64,000 nucleotides of DNA from Nonomuraea solani (GTDB lineage: Bacteria; Actinomycetota; Actinomycetes; Streptosporangiales; Streptosporangiaceae): positions 363,115 to 427,114 of the forward strand of contig NZ_FNVT01000009.1 of NCBI RefSeq assembly GCF_900108335.1, given 5' to 3'. Below the pieces are notes generated by a model, which was given only the letters and a program-made list of their open reading frames with translations, had not been told where the DNA came from and searched no databases. The translations under genes and the position numbers were made by a program. This document shows positions 12,701 through 19,518 of the stretch, one piece after another. Numbering within the stretch: position 1 is the stretch's first letter; every line of letters begins with the position of its first letter.

Positions 12701-12859
12701 AACCACGAGCAGGTCTACTACGAAGTACGTCCGGTCTACCTGGGCCACTCGCGCCGCCCGTCCGGGATCTACATGTACGCGCGCGGGAACAAAGGGCTGT
12801 ATTTCAACGTCACGATCCAGAACAGCCGAGGCCAGAGCATGTTCCCTTGGCAACGCTGA
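3779..12859 (+). CDS. Giant RHS/YD-repeat protein with C-terminal DNA/RNA non-specific endonuclease
   Basis: This 3026-residue polymorphic-toxin-type protein has a GGGAGA ribosome site before the ATG. Residues 8-28 form a signal or anchor helix. A CARDB/Ig-like domain lies near 505-625, and the RHS entry region near 730-900 contains FDPQTGNYSTDVV. A LamG-like insert spans roughly 945-1180, and dozens of YD repeats (YDxxGN/GRL) fill 1200-2450. An RHS core lies near 2550-2635, followed by a Pro-rich linker. The last ~120 residues match the NS_2-type endonuclease fold: SRGHLIANQLGG, then NLFTIYQRMNN, with His and Asn in the expected order. RHS shells encapsulate and release such tips; nucleic-acid cleavage is the expected toxin activity. 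No immunity-like frame follows. A C-rich segment before the linker (PCMCIGWLFGF) is hydrophobic. Confidence 0.9.
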   Translation: METRRSKAVTWILVVLLAVSAGTVVVNPPAWRPRPSAQEWGSAAGLGHVVGARNDTRPRTLRSTYPLARASQPPPPPNQATVGQAPVPEERPGTRTGRELVGARTAYTRTFAHADGRQTTEFSSRPLHYQGPDAIWRPIDTRVVPAGGGAQAASGRGWRNAADAVDIRLAPRAGSGDVVRLALDADHEIAYGLLGAAPAAGRARRHSVRYPGVLTDTDLNVVVTAGGMKKTMVLRSPDAPGTFLFSLRTRNLTARMDGGRVLFTDEAGRTRAVVPATLMRDSATVPARSPGVSYELVTVGGAQALKVSADRAWLRAPSRKYPVMIDPPVEAATAGAGMSVGDDGSTGGGQILALGRRSAAYVAFPQLDEKLKYHRIFGASLWMVNYDSGTCRARPVTVHPVMQAWTAGSGYSYPGPGVGPALTRKSFSYGHIALGATRSKCPTKPVVFDLGTGGRDLIQRWVNGRQANYGLSARDASPDGLGSKKFTGHDTANPPRLFVTHSPYNATYALTNAVPNPPVTQAQSGKIKITVTNIGAETWTPATYYLGYRVYDAKGKLVIQRRSANLTQNVARNSKVKLDAEIKPLKPGTYSIDFTMVHTGGPVFTDHQVPPIRLILKIIDIPPVLQEVYPPNGYQAPTLTPQLWATAVDLDAPPGSALSYKFEVCEKTDSGGTTGCFDSGYVPTHAWTVPTGKLFWSKTYQWRVFVKDGTTEVPSPRVTLLTWVPQPELTSRVAGSPQGAQDNAFDPQTGNYSTDVVDAATSDLNVTRVYNSADPRRSTIFGAGWTTQFDMRVVPDQDGSGNVVVSYADGQQVRYGRNPDGGYAPPPGRQATLTADASGRWKLTDKSGTTYEFGSDKLSKITDANFQPLTLTYDLNGRVSKATSRPGGRSLTFTWSGAHVASLSTDSVDGKPLTWSYTYNGDLLSKVCAPDAACTVYDYTTGSHYRSAVLDSRPEAYYRLGEDEGVTAASEVAVNLGKDAGSHANVTLASPGALAGTGDTAASFNGTTSQVDLPPGTVKKTRDLAIELWFKNSVTGSGGPLVGYQDKPLGTTPGIGVPLLYVGTDGLLRGRFWSGGTITPITAPTPVNDGRWHHAVLSAMGSTQTLYLDGKTVGTLTGQTPNHITLTHNQIGAAAVAPTASWPGWGAQTRRSYAGVIDEVAIYQHPLGPDSVATHHREGLAAAGALAKVTLPSGKVAAEVGYDVQQDRVSEYTDADGGTWQLKRPVVYGGDTDLRRAVEVRDPSGYPYLYEYDALAGRIIRLGLPTGLTVTDPDQPPTPLPSATPTYVCTSPDPGDPSFCTTLPGNQGEAPDFIDHVLDGVTIRTFGYDDQGYLTTITNENGEPVKLTYDKRGNILTRTTCRADKNCQTVSYTYPPVSNPADPRNDLPTEVRDGRSTGTSDNRYRTVYSYTASGNLLLRTDPEGGQVRYAYTTGSEPAPGGGAMPGGLPLTMTDERGAVTKYSYFANGDLAQLTSPAGMVTHYTYDTLGRLTSETDVSDSVPAGAKTTYTYDALSRLTTTTRAATTNAVTGARQQQRVTAAYDPDGNVTAIRFADLASDAPPRAVAYDYDDHNRVERVIDAEGHENTYEYDVHGNLLATVDSQDNRFEYRYTSRGMIAEVRLRDFDGDPEGAPETGPYLVLNSYAYDHAGRLARETDAMGRTVTYAYYTDELLKSVTQKDVKSPDGSKHDRVMASYAYDGAGNPTEHVTDNGATVVANTYDATGRVASSTLDPGGLARRTTYRYDGAGNVTQVARSGKPSNVGWALPTAPETVDITYDGPGRAIKQSVSAGTTTLTSSYAYDQRGLTVATTDPRGNLPGADATAFTTTYGYDEIGRPIRMTGPPVAAESEGGPATTVRPQELTGYNAFDDTTELKDPLGNVTRTEYDRLGRPVKALSPSYTPPGSTTPVTPTIETRYDSLGNVVELIDSLGNSTMYTYDRLNRLQAEDRPATTNGERAEWRYTYARTGEVLSVTDPTGARSETTYDDLGRPITATQVERRPVARDLVTRYTYDDAGNTTKILSPSGLATTSVYDTVNQRIKTTDAAGVKTEYGYDALGRQVRITDGLNRTSKLTFDGFGRLATLADLSPSGAELRKREFVYDAVGNPTVTIDRECHKTTFAFDALNRLTEQIEEVSDTASITTTFGYDAAGFQSRYTDGRGNATTYTVNSLGLPESVIEPATAAHPAPADRTWTAGYDRAGNPISLLAPGGVSRRRVYDAAQRLVEETGSGASTSKRTLAYDLAGRLVAAGEDTYTYNDRGLILSAAGPSGQATMAYNDEGQLIQQTDVAGTSTFGYRGGRLDTLRDGITGASQTIGYDTAGMTSRVDYGGGRIRTFGYDDMSRMVSDNLKNAADDNVLSSTYGYDNCNRTTSKKTTGTAGAAQNSYTYDYAGRITSWTKDTTTSKYAWDDSGNLTAADGTTRTFDERNRLRTSGTSTYTYAPRGTLATVSGPNGTKNYESDALDRQTTAASSRYTYDSLNRPATRDGTPLRYAGTAQQPSADDTSRYTRSPAGDLLSFDKGGERRLALSDRRKDVIAAIAPDGSLTQPAGSAAYDPFGAMIAESGTMSNAGFHGDWTDPGTGHVRLGDNWYDPETAAFGRPEDQYPDPVPKSINANRYTYGHGAPIDMLDPSASAPCMCIGWLFGFLFIYPCVHIGPPAGEKYTPIDPNTGQPFRPPSDPGGPPGSGSPPRTGSPPRRPGPTPEELAAQARRRTEEARRRAEQQARRNPYRLDPDLSNPDYANPGDKITEDYKRPPRATKGTHNVIADTVRSLRLLHGNAVRDAGSVVTPISIPTATPPAHAIPVPLPSIGQLPPPGPAGVAQAGNGQDPRPIKIPVDIGDTFRYPIPGTNGDYPTSPATPRRDDDDDGCRPFKQYLPLDSAGRTTQARAQFCSAADLKGGSKALKSIHPSGWPTGPNGEFINPGNAFSRGHLIANQLGGNGRDPRNLFTIYQRMNNSAMKRYEYAVKNAVQKNHEQVYYEVRPVYLGHSRRPSGIYMYARGNKGLYFNVTIQNSRGQSMFPWQR

Positions 12860-12870
12860 CCGGCGGAGCA

Positions 12871-13044
12871 AGGCGGGCCCGTACCAGTGCCGCGAGATTC
12901 CTCGGTTACGAGATCACCGTTCAGCACAGCCGATGCCGGCCGAAGGTCAACGGCCACATCCGGCTGCGCGTCCCACGAACGATGATCAAGACCAAGGCCG
13001 CCCCGTACCTCGAACACGGCAAACCCGAACGCCGCACAGCACGT
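12871..13044 (+). pseudogene. Fragment of group II intron reverse transcriptase/maturase
   Basis: In the + frame, about 58 residues (ARTSAARFLGYEITVQ, then NGHIRLRVPRTMIK and APYLEHGKP) resemble the maturase region of bacterial group II intron proteins, where FLGYEI and RVP-x-x-VIK-x-K-x-PYL-x-x-GKP are recurrent. There is no RT catalytic domain before it and no intron end was recognised, so it is a scrap. It begins about 10 bp after the RHS stop, exactly where an immunity gene is usually found. Confidence 0.6.
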
Positions 13045-13254
13045 GGTAGGTGTGGACCTCGGCCACGCCGGCCTGCGGCGTTGCAGGTCAGCGGGGGTGC
13101 GCGAGTCCACATCCGTCCACCGGGGCCCGTGATTGTCCACTCCTGTTGCCGTCAGCGTAGCCGTCAAGTCGCATGTGGACGTCAGAGGCAGCGTGTGATC
13201 AGGTCGGGGGCCGGGTTGCTGATCCTGAACGGGATGAGACGGTCGCTGCCCCGA
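13045..13254. other. Non-coding gap
   Basis: This stretch lies between the maturase scrap and the antitoxin stop. It may include the 3' part of the decayed intron. No gene or strong hairpin was found. Confidence 0.4.
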
Positions 13255-13575
13255 TCAGGCGACACGTTGCCAGGTGTCTCCGAAGTCGGCGATGACCTTC
13301 AGTTCTCCGCCCAGGGCGCGGATGTAAAGGCCGAGGGTGGCCAACTCGGCGATGGAGCCGTTCTCGATGGCCGAGACGCGCTGCTGAGACACCCCCATGG
13401 TCTGGGCCACCTCGGATTGGGTCAGCCCTACCTTCTTGCGCATGTCGGCCAGGAACTCCCCGCGCACCTTGACCACGCGGCGCTCGCGCGCCTCGGCCAC
13501 CGCCTGGCGGTCGTCGGGGTGGACGAACTCGGTGAGGAACTCCTCACGGGAGTAGGAGTGAAACTCGGTGCTCAT
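13255..13575 (-). CDS. HigA/XRE-type antitoxin with helix-turn-helix
   Basis: A 106-residue DNA-binding antitoxin. Residues 45-75 form a Cro/XRE helix-turn-helix (KVGLTQSEVAQTMGVSQQRV, then SAIENG), followed by a small C-terminal part (LYIRALGGELKVIADFG) typical of HigA-like partners. Its ATG overlaps the toxin stop by four bases (ATGA, 13572-13575), giving translational coupling in toxin-first order as in HigBA. Family knowledge says it neutralises the toxin and represses the operon, probably at the ACAAT-CTT-ATTGT site upstream of the toxin. Confidence 0.85.
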   Translation of the reverse strand: MSTEFHSYSREEFLTEFVHPDDRQAVAEARERRVVKVRGEFLADMRKKVGLTQSEVAQTMGVSQQRVSAIENGSIAELATLGLYIRALGGELKVIADFGDTWQRVA

Positions 13576-13930
13576 GGCAACTCCTTCAGATACGCCTCAT
13601 ACCATTGCTCGGCCAGCGGGATGGCGTGGCGGTACCACTGGTTCCATTGCCCGGACTTGTCGCCCGCGATCAGCAGGACCGCGTTGCGCAGGGGATCGAA
13701 GACGAACAAGATCCGTACTTCGCTGGCTCCACTGGATCCGGGCCGCAACTCCTTGAGGTTGTGCACCTGGGAGCCGCTGATTCGATCCACCAGAGGGCGT
13801 CCCAGGACCGGCCCTTCGTCCAGGAGTCGGTCGATGGCCTCGGCGACCAGTCTGCGCGTTACCGGATCGCCGGTGCGCAGCTCGTGGAGCCAGTCGCGGC
13901 CTGGGTGGTCAACACCAGTCGATAGGCCAT
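13572..13930 (-). CDS. HigB/RelE-like (Gp49 family) toxin, apparent frameshift near the N-terminus
   Basis: This is a ribosome-dependent mRNA interferase type toxin by family. The main frame reads DWLHELRTGDP, then LGRPLVDRISGS, HNLKELRPGS and VRILFVFDP, ending AGDKSGQWNQWY, all hallmarks of actinobacterial HigB-like toxins. The best start is the ATG at 13930, five bases after AAGGAGG, but it opens another frame (MAYRLVLTTQ) that must shift by one base at about 13900 to reach RDWLHEL. The GTG at 13934 opens the main frame directly but sits only one base after the Shine-Dalgarno motif, and it would give an atypical N-terminus. The gene is therefore either frameshifted, mis-sequenced, or recoded. 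Confidence 0.65.
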
Positions 13931-13947
13931 TCACCCCTCCTTGCACA

Positions 13948-13960
13948 ACAATCTTATTGT
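13948..13960. promoter_or_regulatory. Inverted repeat operator candidate of the toxin-antitoxin pair
   Basis: ACAAT-CTT-ATTGT, a perfect 5-bp inverted repeat with a 3-bp centre, lies in an AT-rich patch 17 bp upstream of the toxin start. HigA-type antitoxins bind short AT-rich palindromes here; binding is inferred. Confidence 0.4.
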
Positions 13961-14389
13961 ACTCCGAGGAGTTGGGGAAGCACGCACTCCCGCACCACCC
14001 TGCCCGCTCCCTCCCCTGCCCCGGATAGCTGCCCAGATCGGCGACTCGCGCCCGGGTTCGGTCAAGGGTGACGCGCAGCGGCATCGGCGAAGCCGACGCC
14101 GTAGGCGCCCTTGACGGGTTCCGGGTGCCGCCGAACAACTGGGCAGCCGGGGCGGAGAGAACCGATCGTCGATGTCCCGCGATGACCTCTCACACGTATT
14201 GGCCGCTGCCGCCATGGTGTTCTTTGCGCGTGGGCGGCGCGGGCCGCGACCGGCCGCAGAGCCGCAGCGCGGCCGGTGACCGCCCGGCGCGCGGCAGCCC
14301 GCCGCAGGCGGGCTGCCCTTGATCACGTACAGATAGTTGCTTTCTGATCTCGGCCGCCTCTGGCCCAATGCCGTTTAGATAGCAGTTGA
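13961..14389. other. Intergenic region with one strong hairpin
   Basis: No gene is convincing in this 430-bp stretch between the toxin and the IS4-type remnant. Its notable element is the hairpin at 14293-14317. The right edge (CAATGCCGTTTAGATAGC) may be the terminus of the adjacent IS, which cannot be verified here. Confidence 0.4.
14293..14317. terminator. Strong stem-loop (11-bp arms, 3-base loop)
   Basis: GGCAGCCCGCC, loop GCA, GGCGGGCTGCC. It is perfectly paired, with no long U tract, as is usual for actinomycete terminators. Confidence 0.45.
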
Positions 14390-15599
14390 TCATGGTTTTC
14401 GTTGGGTGGCCGATGGTGTGGGCAAGAGCGTGACGGTCGGCGGTCCTGTGTACCGGATGCCCTTGTCGGAGGGGCGTCGCTCACGGTAGCTGCTCTTGCG
14501 GGAGCGTTTGACGGCTCGTGGGTAGGAGTGGTGGCGGCGTGGGTTCAGGTTCCGTCGGTGCGCGACCTGGTGGAGGGCCCGGGTCCAGGAGACGTCGGGG
14601 GGCTCAGGGGGAAAAGGCCGCACGGTCGGTGACCGAGCGGCGCACGATGCGGACGGTGCCCAGGAACTTGATCCGGTCGGGGTCGATCCCAGTCGCGGTG
14701 GCGGCGGTGCAGATCAGCGTGCATAACGCCCAGTGGGTCAAGAGGGAGGCCCAGATCTCCTGGTAAGCCAGTTCGGGGATGCGTGAGCGCAGTATCCGGC
14801 CCGGCCCGCGCAGGTGCGTCTTCAACTGGTCGATGCCGGTTTCGGCCTCCTAGCGATCATGGTAGCAACGGGCCAGGTCCTCGGCGGTGGCGTCGGCCGG
14901 GTCGAGCATGCTGGTGATCAGCCGGATGTGCTCGCCCCTTGCGGTCGGGCACGGTGTAGTCAACCACGCGGACGATCACCGCGTGCTCGGGGTCGAGGTC
15001 GCGGCCCTGGCGGGCGGCCTCGCGCAGCCGGTCCTTTTGCGATCGGCGCAGGCCGGAGGGTTTGGTAATGACGGCGAGCCAGGACCCATCCTCCAGGTCA
15101 CCCAGCCAATACGGGCGAAGCCCGGCTTGGCTGCGCCAGAGCAGGTGCGCGCCGCTGTGCCGGGCCTGGTTCCAGGCAGGAAAGCTGTAGAAGCCGCGGT
15201 CGGCGGTCAGGAGCATCTCCTCGGTCAACTGCTCCTACAGGGAGAAGGCGAGGGTCTGTTCGCCGGCCCAGCGCCCCGCCACGTCAGCAGCCACCATGGC
15301 GTGGCTCGCGCACTCGCTGATGGCAACCACCCGAGCCTGCGGGAAGGCGGTCTCGTACCCACCTGCGCTGTCACGGCCGAACTCGGCGACGTTCGCCTCG
15401 GTGTCGGGCAGGTCCACGACGAACCCGTCAATCGCCATCACCCGTCGGTCGTGCAGCCACGCGCCGGGCGTCGACTCGGTCGCCGCAGGCCGGGCGACCT
15501 GCTGGAACACGTCCTTGACCGGCTCAGTTCCCAGCCGCTGGCGGGCTTGGGTGATCGCCCCGCGGGTCGGCGCCTGCCAGCGCGCCCCCATCTGCTGTG
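14390..15599 (-). pseudogene. Degenerate IS4-family transposase
   Basis: Reading on the minus strand from about 15595, pieces of one DDE transposase follow one another. The first is an N-terminal stretch with APTRGAITQARQRLG and the catalytic VMAIDGFVVDLPDTEAN. An in-frame TAG at 15235-15237 interrupts LAFSL/EQLTEEM. Next come LLTADRGFYSFPAWNQA (second Asp), a frame change near 14950, then MKTHLRGPGRILRSR and the C-terminal helices. With at least one stop and two frameshifts it is inactive. Its 5' end is replaced at about 15595 by a fragment of a different transposase on the opposite strand. A 70-bp scrap of the same element recurs near 47.5 kb. Confidence 0.75.
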
Positions 15600-15993
15600 G
15601 AAGGCCTACCTGCGCCGCTTCGATCAAGAACACTTTCACCGCTTCGCCAAGGTCTACCTGGGCATGGCCCGCGCCCACCTGGCCAGCGCACAGGCCACCG
15701 ACCGCTGGATGCATCTGATCATGGCCGCCTACGCCCAACTGCGGCTGGCCAGCCCTCATGTCGATGACCTACGCCGCCCCTGGCAGCCACGTCCCGAACC
15801 GGGAAGACCACTCAGCCCGTACCGGGTCCGCCTCGGCTTTCGCCGTCTCCGCGCAAAACTGGGAACGCCCGCCGACTCGCCGAAACTCACCCGGCCAGGC
15901 CCCGGACGTCCCAAAGGATCAAGGAACCGGCCGAAAGACAAGCGTCCGCCCTACTGCAAGACCGGAACCACCGACAACGGGCACCGAGAGTGA
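15595..15993 (+). pseudogene. C-terminal fragment of an NF041680-type transposase
   Basis: About 132 residues ending at the stop at 15993 read LWKAYLRRFDQEHFHRFAK, then ATDRWMHLIMAAYAQLRLA, SPYRVRLGFRRLRAKLGTP and GPGRPKGSRNRPK. This is the C-terminal end of a large actinobacterial transposase family. The N-terminal two thirds are absent here; the plus-strand frame to the left is only the antisense of the IS4 remnant. An N-terminal fragment of the same family lies on the minus strand at about 20.4-20.97 kb. Confidence 0.7.
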
Positions 15994-16124
15994 CGTTAAA
16001 TCGCAAGTTTAGGCATCCGTAAGAGCACGGCCCGCGGGCACCACAGCGGGGACGCTCTAATCCTGGCCTCAGGTTGATCGAGGATAATGAGCGGCAAAAG
16101 CATCGACTGGAGGGGCGGGCCGGC

Positions 16125-16808
16125 GTGCGGATCATGATCGCGGATGACGAGGCGGCCATCCGTGAGTCGCTGGAGCGGGTGCTCCAGGTCGAGGGTTACG
16201 ACACCAGCACCGTCGCCAACGGTCTCGCCGTGCTCGACGGGGTCGGTGGCGACGCGCCGGATCTGCTGATCCTCGACGTGATGATGCCCCGCCTCAGCGG
16301 GTTGGAGACCTGCCGGCGGTTGCGGGCGGCGGGTCGGGATCTGCCGGTGCTGATGCTGACCGCCCGGGATCAGGTCTCCGACCGGGTCGCGGGGCTGGAC
16401 GCTGGTGCCGACGACTATCTGCCCAAGCCGTTCGCCACCGAGGAGTTGCTGGCCCGGGTCCGGGCCCTGCTGCGCCGCCGCGCGCCCGGCGACGACGAGT
16501 CGCAGATCCTGACGTTCGCCGACGTCCGGGTCGATCCCGACAGGTTCGAGGCGTGGCGGGGCGGGCGGCCGCTCCGCCTGACCCGGACCGAGTTCTCCCT
16601 GCTGCAGGTCCTCATGCGCAACGCGACCCGGGTGTTGACCCGCGACGTGCTGTTCGAGGCGATCTGGGGCTTCGACATGAGCGTCACCTCCAACAACCTC
16701 CAGGTGTACGTGAGCTACCTGCGCCGCAAGATGGAGGCCGAGGGTGAGCCGCGATTGATCTACACGCTGCGCGGCTTCGGGTACACGTTGCGGGAGACTC
16801 CTCCGTGA
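16125..16808 (+). CDS. OmpR-type response regulator
   Basis: A two-component DNA-binding regulator of 227 residues, resembling the MprA/TcrA group. The receiver domain is at residues 1-115, with the acidic pair in IADDEA, phospho-Asp in LLILDVMMPR, Thr in LTARDQ and Lys in LPKPF. The winged-helix effector spans about 130-225 (TRTEFSLLQVL, YVSYLRRKME, RGFGYTLR). The GTG at 16125 is preferred because GGAGGGG sits nine bases upstream; upstream codons in the frame lack a site. The stop overlaps the kinase start by four bases, so the pair is translationally coupled. Confidence 0.9.
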   Translation: MRIMIADDEAAIRESLERVLQVEGYDTSTVANGLAVLDGVGGDAPDLLILDVMMPRLSGLETCRRLRAAGRDLPVLMLTARDQVSDRVAGLDAGADDYLPKPFATEELLARVRALLRRRAPGDDESQILTFADVRVDPDRFEAWRGGRPLRLTRTEFSLLQVLMRNATRVLTRDVLFEAIWGFDMSVTSNNLQVYVSYLRRKMEAEGEPRLIYTLRGFGYTLRETPP

Positions 16809-18301
16809 GCAGGCCCGCCGGCCGGGACTCGCGCCGGCTGACCCGTTGGTGGCGCCGACGGTCCCTGCGGACCAGGCTGACGGTGATCGCGGCGATAGCC
16901 ATCGCGGTCAGCGTGTTCGTGGCCTTCCAGGTGGCCAGCGAGCTACTGGACTGGGAACTGCAGGACACCGCGGAGGATCAGCTACGCGCCGACTCCCGCG
17001 TCCTGGCGACGAACGCGGAGCGCGCCGGTCTGGCGCAGGTCCAGCTACCGCCGTATCCCGGATCCGGTCGGCTGGTGCGGGTCATCCTGCCCGACGGCTC
17101 GATCCGGACGCCGGCCGGCCAACCCGCGCTGCCCCCGGTCAGCGAGCACGCCGGGCGCGTGGCGCGGGGCGCGTCGGCCGACCTGATGGAGTCGGGCGAC
17201 AGCGACGACGACGGCTACCTCATCTACACGCTGCGAGCGGGCGACGGCGCGGTCCAGGTGGCCCGCGTCGCCGACGACAGCCCGATCAACCGGTTCGGGT
17301 TGGGCATGCTGCTGATCGGGCTGCTCTGCGTGGTCAGCGGCGCCCTTGTCGGGCGGGCCGTGGCGCGGACCGGGCTGGCACCGATCGACCGGCTGACCGC
17401 CGCCGCGGTCCGTGTCGCGCACACCCGGGATCTCGACGCCGACATCCCGGATGAGGGCGGTGGGGAGATCCGTCGGCTGATCCAGTCGATCAACAACATG
17501 CTCGCCGCGCTCCGGGACTCCCGGCGGGCCCAGCGGCTGCTCGCCGAGGACGCCGCCCACGAGCTCAAGACCCCGCTCACCAGCCTGCGCCTCAATATCG
17601 AGCTGCTGATCCGGCTCGATCGGCGCGGCACCCTGGACAGCGCACTGCCGGCGGAGAGCCGGACCCGGCTGCTCAACGATCTCGGCGCCCAGGTGGCCGA
17701 GTTGAGCACCCTTGCCGCCGAGCTGACCGACCTGGCGCGCGGTGACGTCAGCGACGAGAGCACTGAACTGCTCGACCTCGCCGACGTGGTGGTGGCCGCC
17801 GCGACCCAGGCGCGTTCCCGCGTGCCTGACATCGAGGTCGCGCTCGACGTGACCTCCGTGTGGGTGAGCGGGCGTCCCGCTGCGCTCCAACGGGCGGTGC
17901 TCAACCTCATCGACAACGCCGGCAAGTGGTCCCCCGCGGACCAGCCGGTCCAGGTCCGGCTCCGTGCCCAGGGCGCGTCGGCGGTGCTCGAGGTCGACGA
18001 CGCCGGGCCGGGCATCGACGCCGCCGACGTACCGCGGGTGTTCGACCGGTTCTACCGTGCCGACAGCGCCCGGGCGTTGCCGGGATCCGGTCTGGGGCTG
18101 TCGATCGTGCAGCGGGTCGTCGACGCCCACGGCGGCCGGGCCACCGTCGCCCGCTCCCCACGCGGTGGCGCGCTGCTTCGGGTCGACCTTCCGGCCGCCC
18201 CGATCGCGCGGCTCACCGCCGGGGCAGGACACCGCGGTGCGCCGACCCCAGCCCCGGCCGCACGGCGCAGGACCAAAGGGCGGCGACCGTCGGGCCCATG
18301 A
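16805..18301 (+). CDS. Membrane sensor histidine kinase, partner of the preceding regulator
   Basis: A 498-residue kinase starting at a GTG inside the regulator stop (GTGA). TM1 is near residues 24-46, followed by an extracytoplasmic sensor of about 115 residues and TM2 near 163-185. A HAMP linker comes next, then the phospho-acceptor H box AHELKTPLTSLRLN, N box NLIDNAGKWS, G1 DDAGPGID, F box FDRFYR and G2 GSGLGLSIVQ. All catalytic motifs are intact. The adjacent minus-strand MMPL transporter pseudogene suggests the ancestral system controlled lipid or drug export, as such pairs often do. A strong terminator follows within five bases. Confidence 0.9.
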   Translation: MSRPAGRDSRRLTRWWRRRSLRTRLTVIAAIAIAVSVFVAFQVASELLDWELQDTAEDQLRADSRVLATNAERAGLAQVQLPPYPGSGRLVRVILPDGSIRTPAGQPALPPVSEHAGRVARGASADLMESGDSDDDGYLIYTLRAGDGAVQVARVADDSPINRFGLGMLLIGLLCVVSGALVGRAVARTGLAPIDRLTAAAVRVAHTRDLDADIPDEGGGEIRRLIQSINNMLAALRDSRRAQRLLAEDAAHELKTPLTSLRLNIELLIRLDRRGTLDSALPAESRTRLLNDLGAQVAELSTLAAELTDLARGDVSDESTELLDLADVVVAAATQARSRVPDIEVALDVTSVWVSGRPAALQRAVLNLIDNAGKWSPADQPVQVRLRAQGASAVLEVDDAGPGIDAADVPRVFDRFYRADSARALPGSGLGLSIVQRVVDAHGGRATVARSPRGGALLRVDLPAAPIARLTAGAGHRGAPTPAPAARRRTKGRRPSGP

Positions 18302-18304
18302 AAA

Positions 18305-18338
18305 GATCCGGGACGGGCCTGGGCCCCCGTCCCGGATC
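18305..18338 (+). terminator. Terminator after the two-component operon
   Basis: A 13-bp perfect inverted repeat (GATCCGGGACGGG / CCCGTCCCGGATC) with an 8-base loop starts just after the kinase stop. It is positioned to end this operon and possibly the convergent MMPL transcript. Confidence 0.7.
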
Positions 18339-18356
18339 TCGTCCGTGCCGCCGCGC

Positions 18357-19482
18357 TCACCGTTGCAGCGCGGGCTCCTCATCATCCACGAGCGGCCGTT
18401 GACCGTCGGGGAGCTCCACCGGTCGGGACAGCCGGCTCGGCCACCACATCCGCCGGCCGATCAGCAGGGTGAGGGCGGGCACCAGGACCGACCGCACCAG
18501 CAGGGCGTCGAGCAGCACGCCGAAGGCGACCAGGAACCCGACCTCGATCAGCATCACCAGCGGAAGCGTGGCGAGGACCGCGAACGTGGCCGCCAGGACC
18601 AGGCCTGCCGAGGTGATGACGCCACCGGTGGCGGAGAGGCTTTGAGCATGCCCTCTCTGGTGCCCAGACGCACGGTCTCCTCCCGGGCCCGGCCGGCCAG
18701 GAAGATGTTGTAGTCGACGCCCTTGAACCCGAGGATCGTGCCGAAGACGAAAGCGCCGAGTTCTGATCGTTGACCACGATGCCGAAGCCCTTGACGAGCA
18801 GGTCGACGGTCGCCATCGCGGTCAGTGCGGCCGCGCCTACGGCCACGAGCGGGATGAGCCACAACACCGGGCTGCGGTAGGTGAGGATGAGCAGGAGCGT
18901 GACGACGACGACGGTGGTGAGGAAGACCTGCAGGTCGAAGCCGTCGAAGACGGCGTCCATGTCGCCGTCGATCGCGGACGGGCCGGTCACGTCGAGTTCC
19001 AGGCCGGCGGGGCGGTCCTTCGCGGTGTCACGCAACGGGCCGACGATGGCCTCCGGTGCGCCGTAGGTCGTGCTCACATCGAGGGTGAACATCATCGCCT
19101 TGCCGTCGGTGGAGGGTCTCGTCTGTGGGCCCTCGTCGTCCTCGCCGGCCGAGGCCACCACCTTCGGCGAGTACCGCTTGGCAAGGGTGTTGTAGTGGCG
19201 CTCGACCGTCGCGCGGTCGGCGTCGGACATGCCGCCGGCGCGGTGGTACACGAAGACGAACGTGTTGTCGTCCCCGCCAGGGAGACTGTCCTCCAGCACC
19301 GCGACCTTGGTGGACTCGGCGCCGGCCGGCAGGGTGTCCGCGGCGCCGTCGGTGGTGACCGAACTCGACATTCCGCTCGGCGGCACCATGACCACCGCCA
19401 GCACCACCTACAAACCAATCACCAACCACGGCAGCCACCGGCCGGTACTTCCCTGGACGGCGCTGCGTTGACTGCCATTCAC
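18357..19482 (-). pseudogene. MMPL-family transporter pseudogene, internally shortened
   Basis: A GTG at 19482 is preceded by AGGAGG, but codon 25 is TAG in the first membrane helix (WLPWLVIGL, stop, VVLAVVMVPP). The frame then gives a typical first-half MMPL extracytoplasmic domain (GAESTKVAVLEDS) and helices (LLLILTYRSPVLWLIPLVAV). It needs a shift near 18770 to read ILGFKGVDYNIFLAGRAREE, and another near 18640 to read EVGFLVAFGVLLDALLVRSV. The last part resembles the second half of MMPL proteins. At about 370 codons against the usual 700, it looks like a first-half/second-half fusion by deletion that later decayed. Confidence 0.75.
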
Positions 19483-19518
19483 TAGCCTCCTACATACGTG
19501 TTACACCGCATATCTGAC

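Noticed and set aside
14887..15594. N-terminal part of the plus-strand frame that ends at 15993
   Set aside because: It is antisense to the IS4-type remnant; only the segment after 15595 matches a transposase family.
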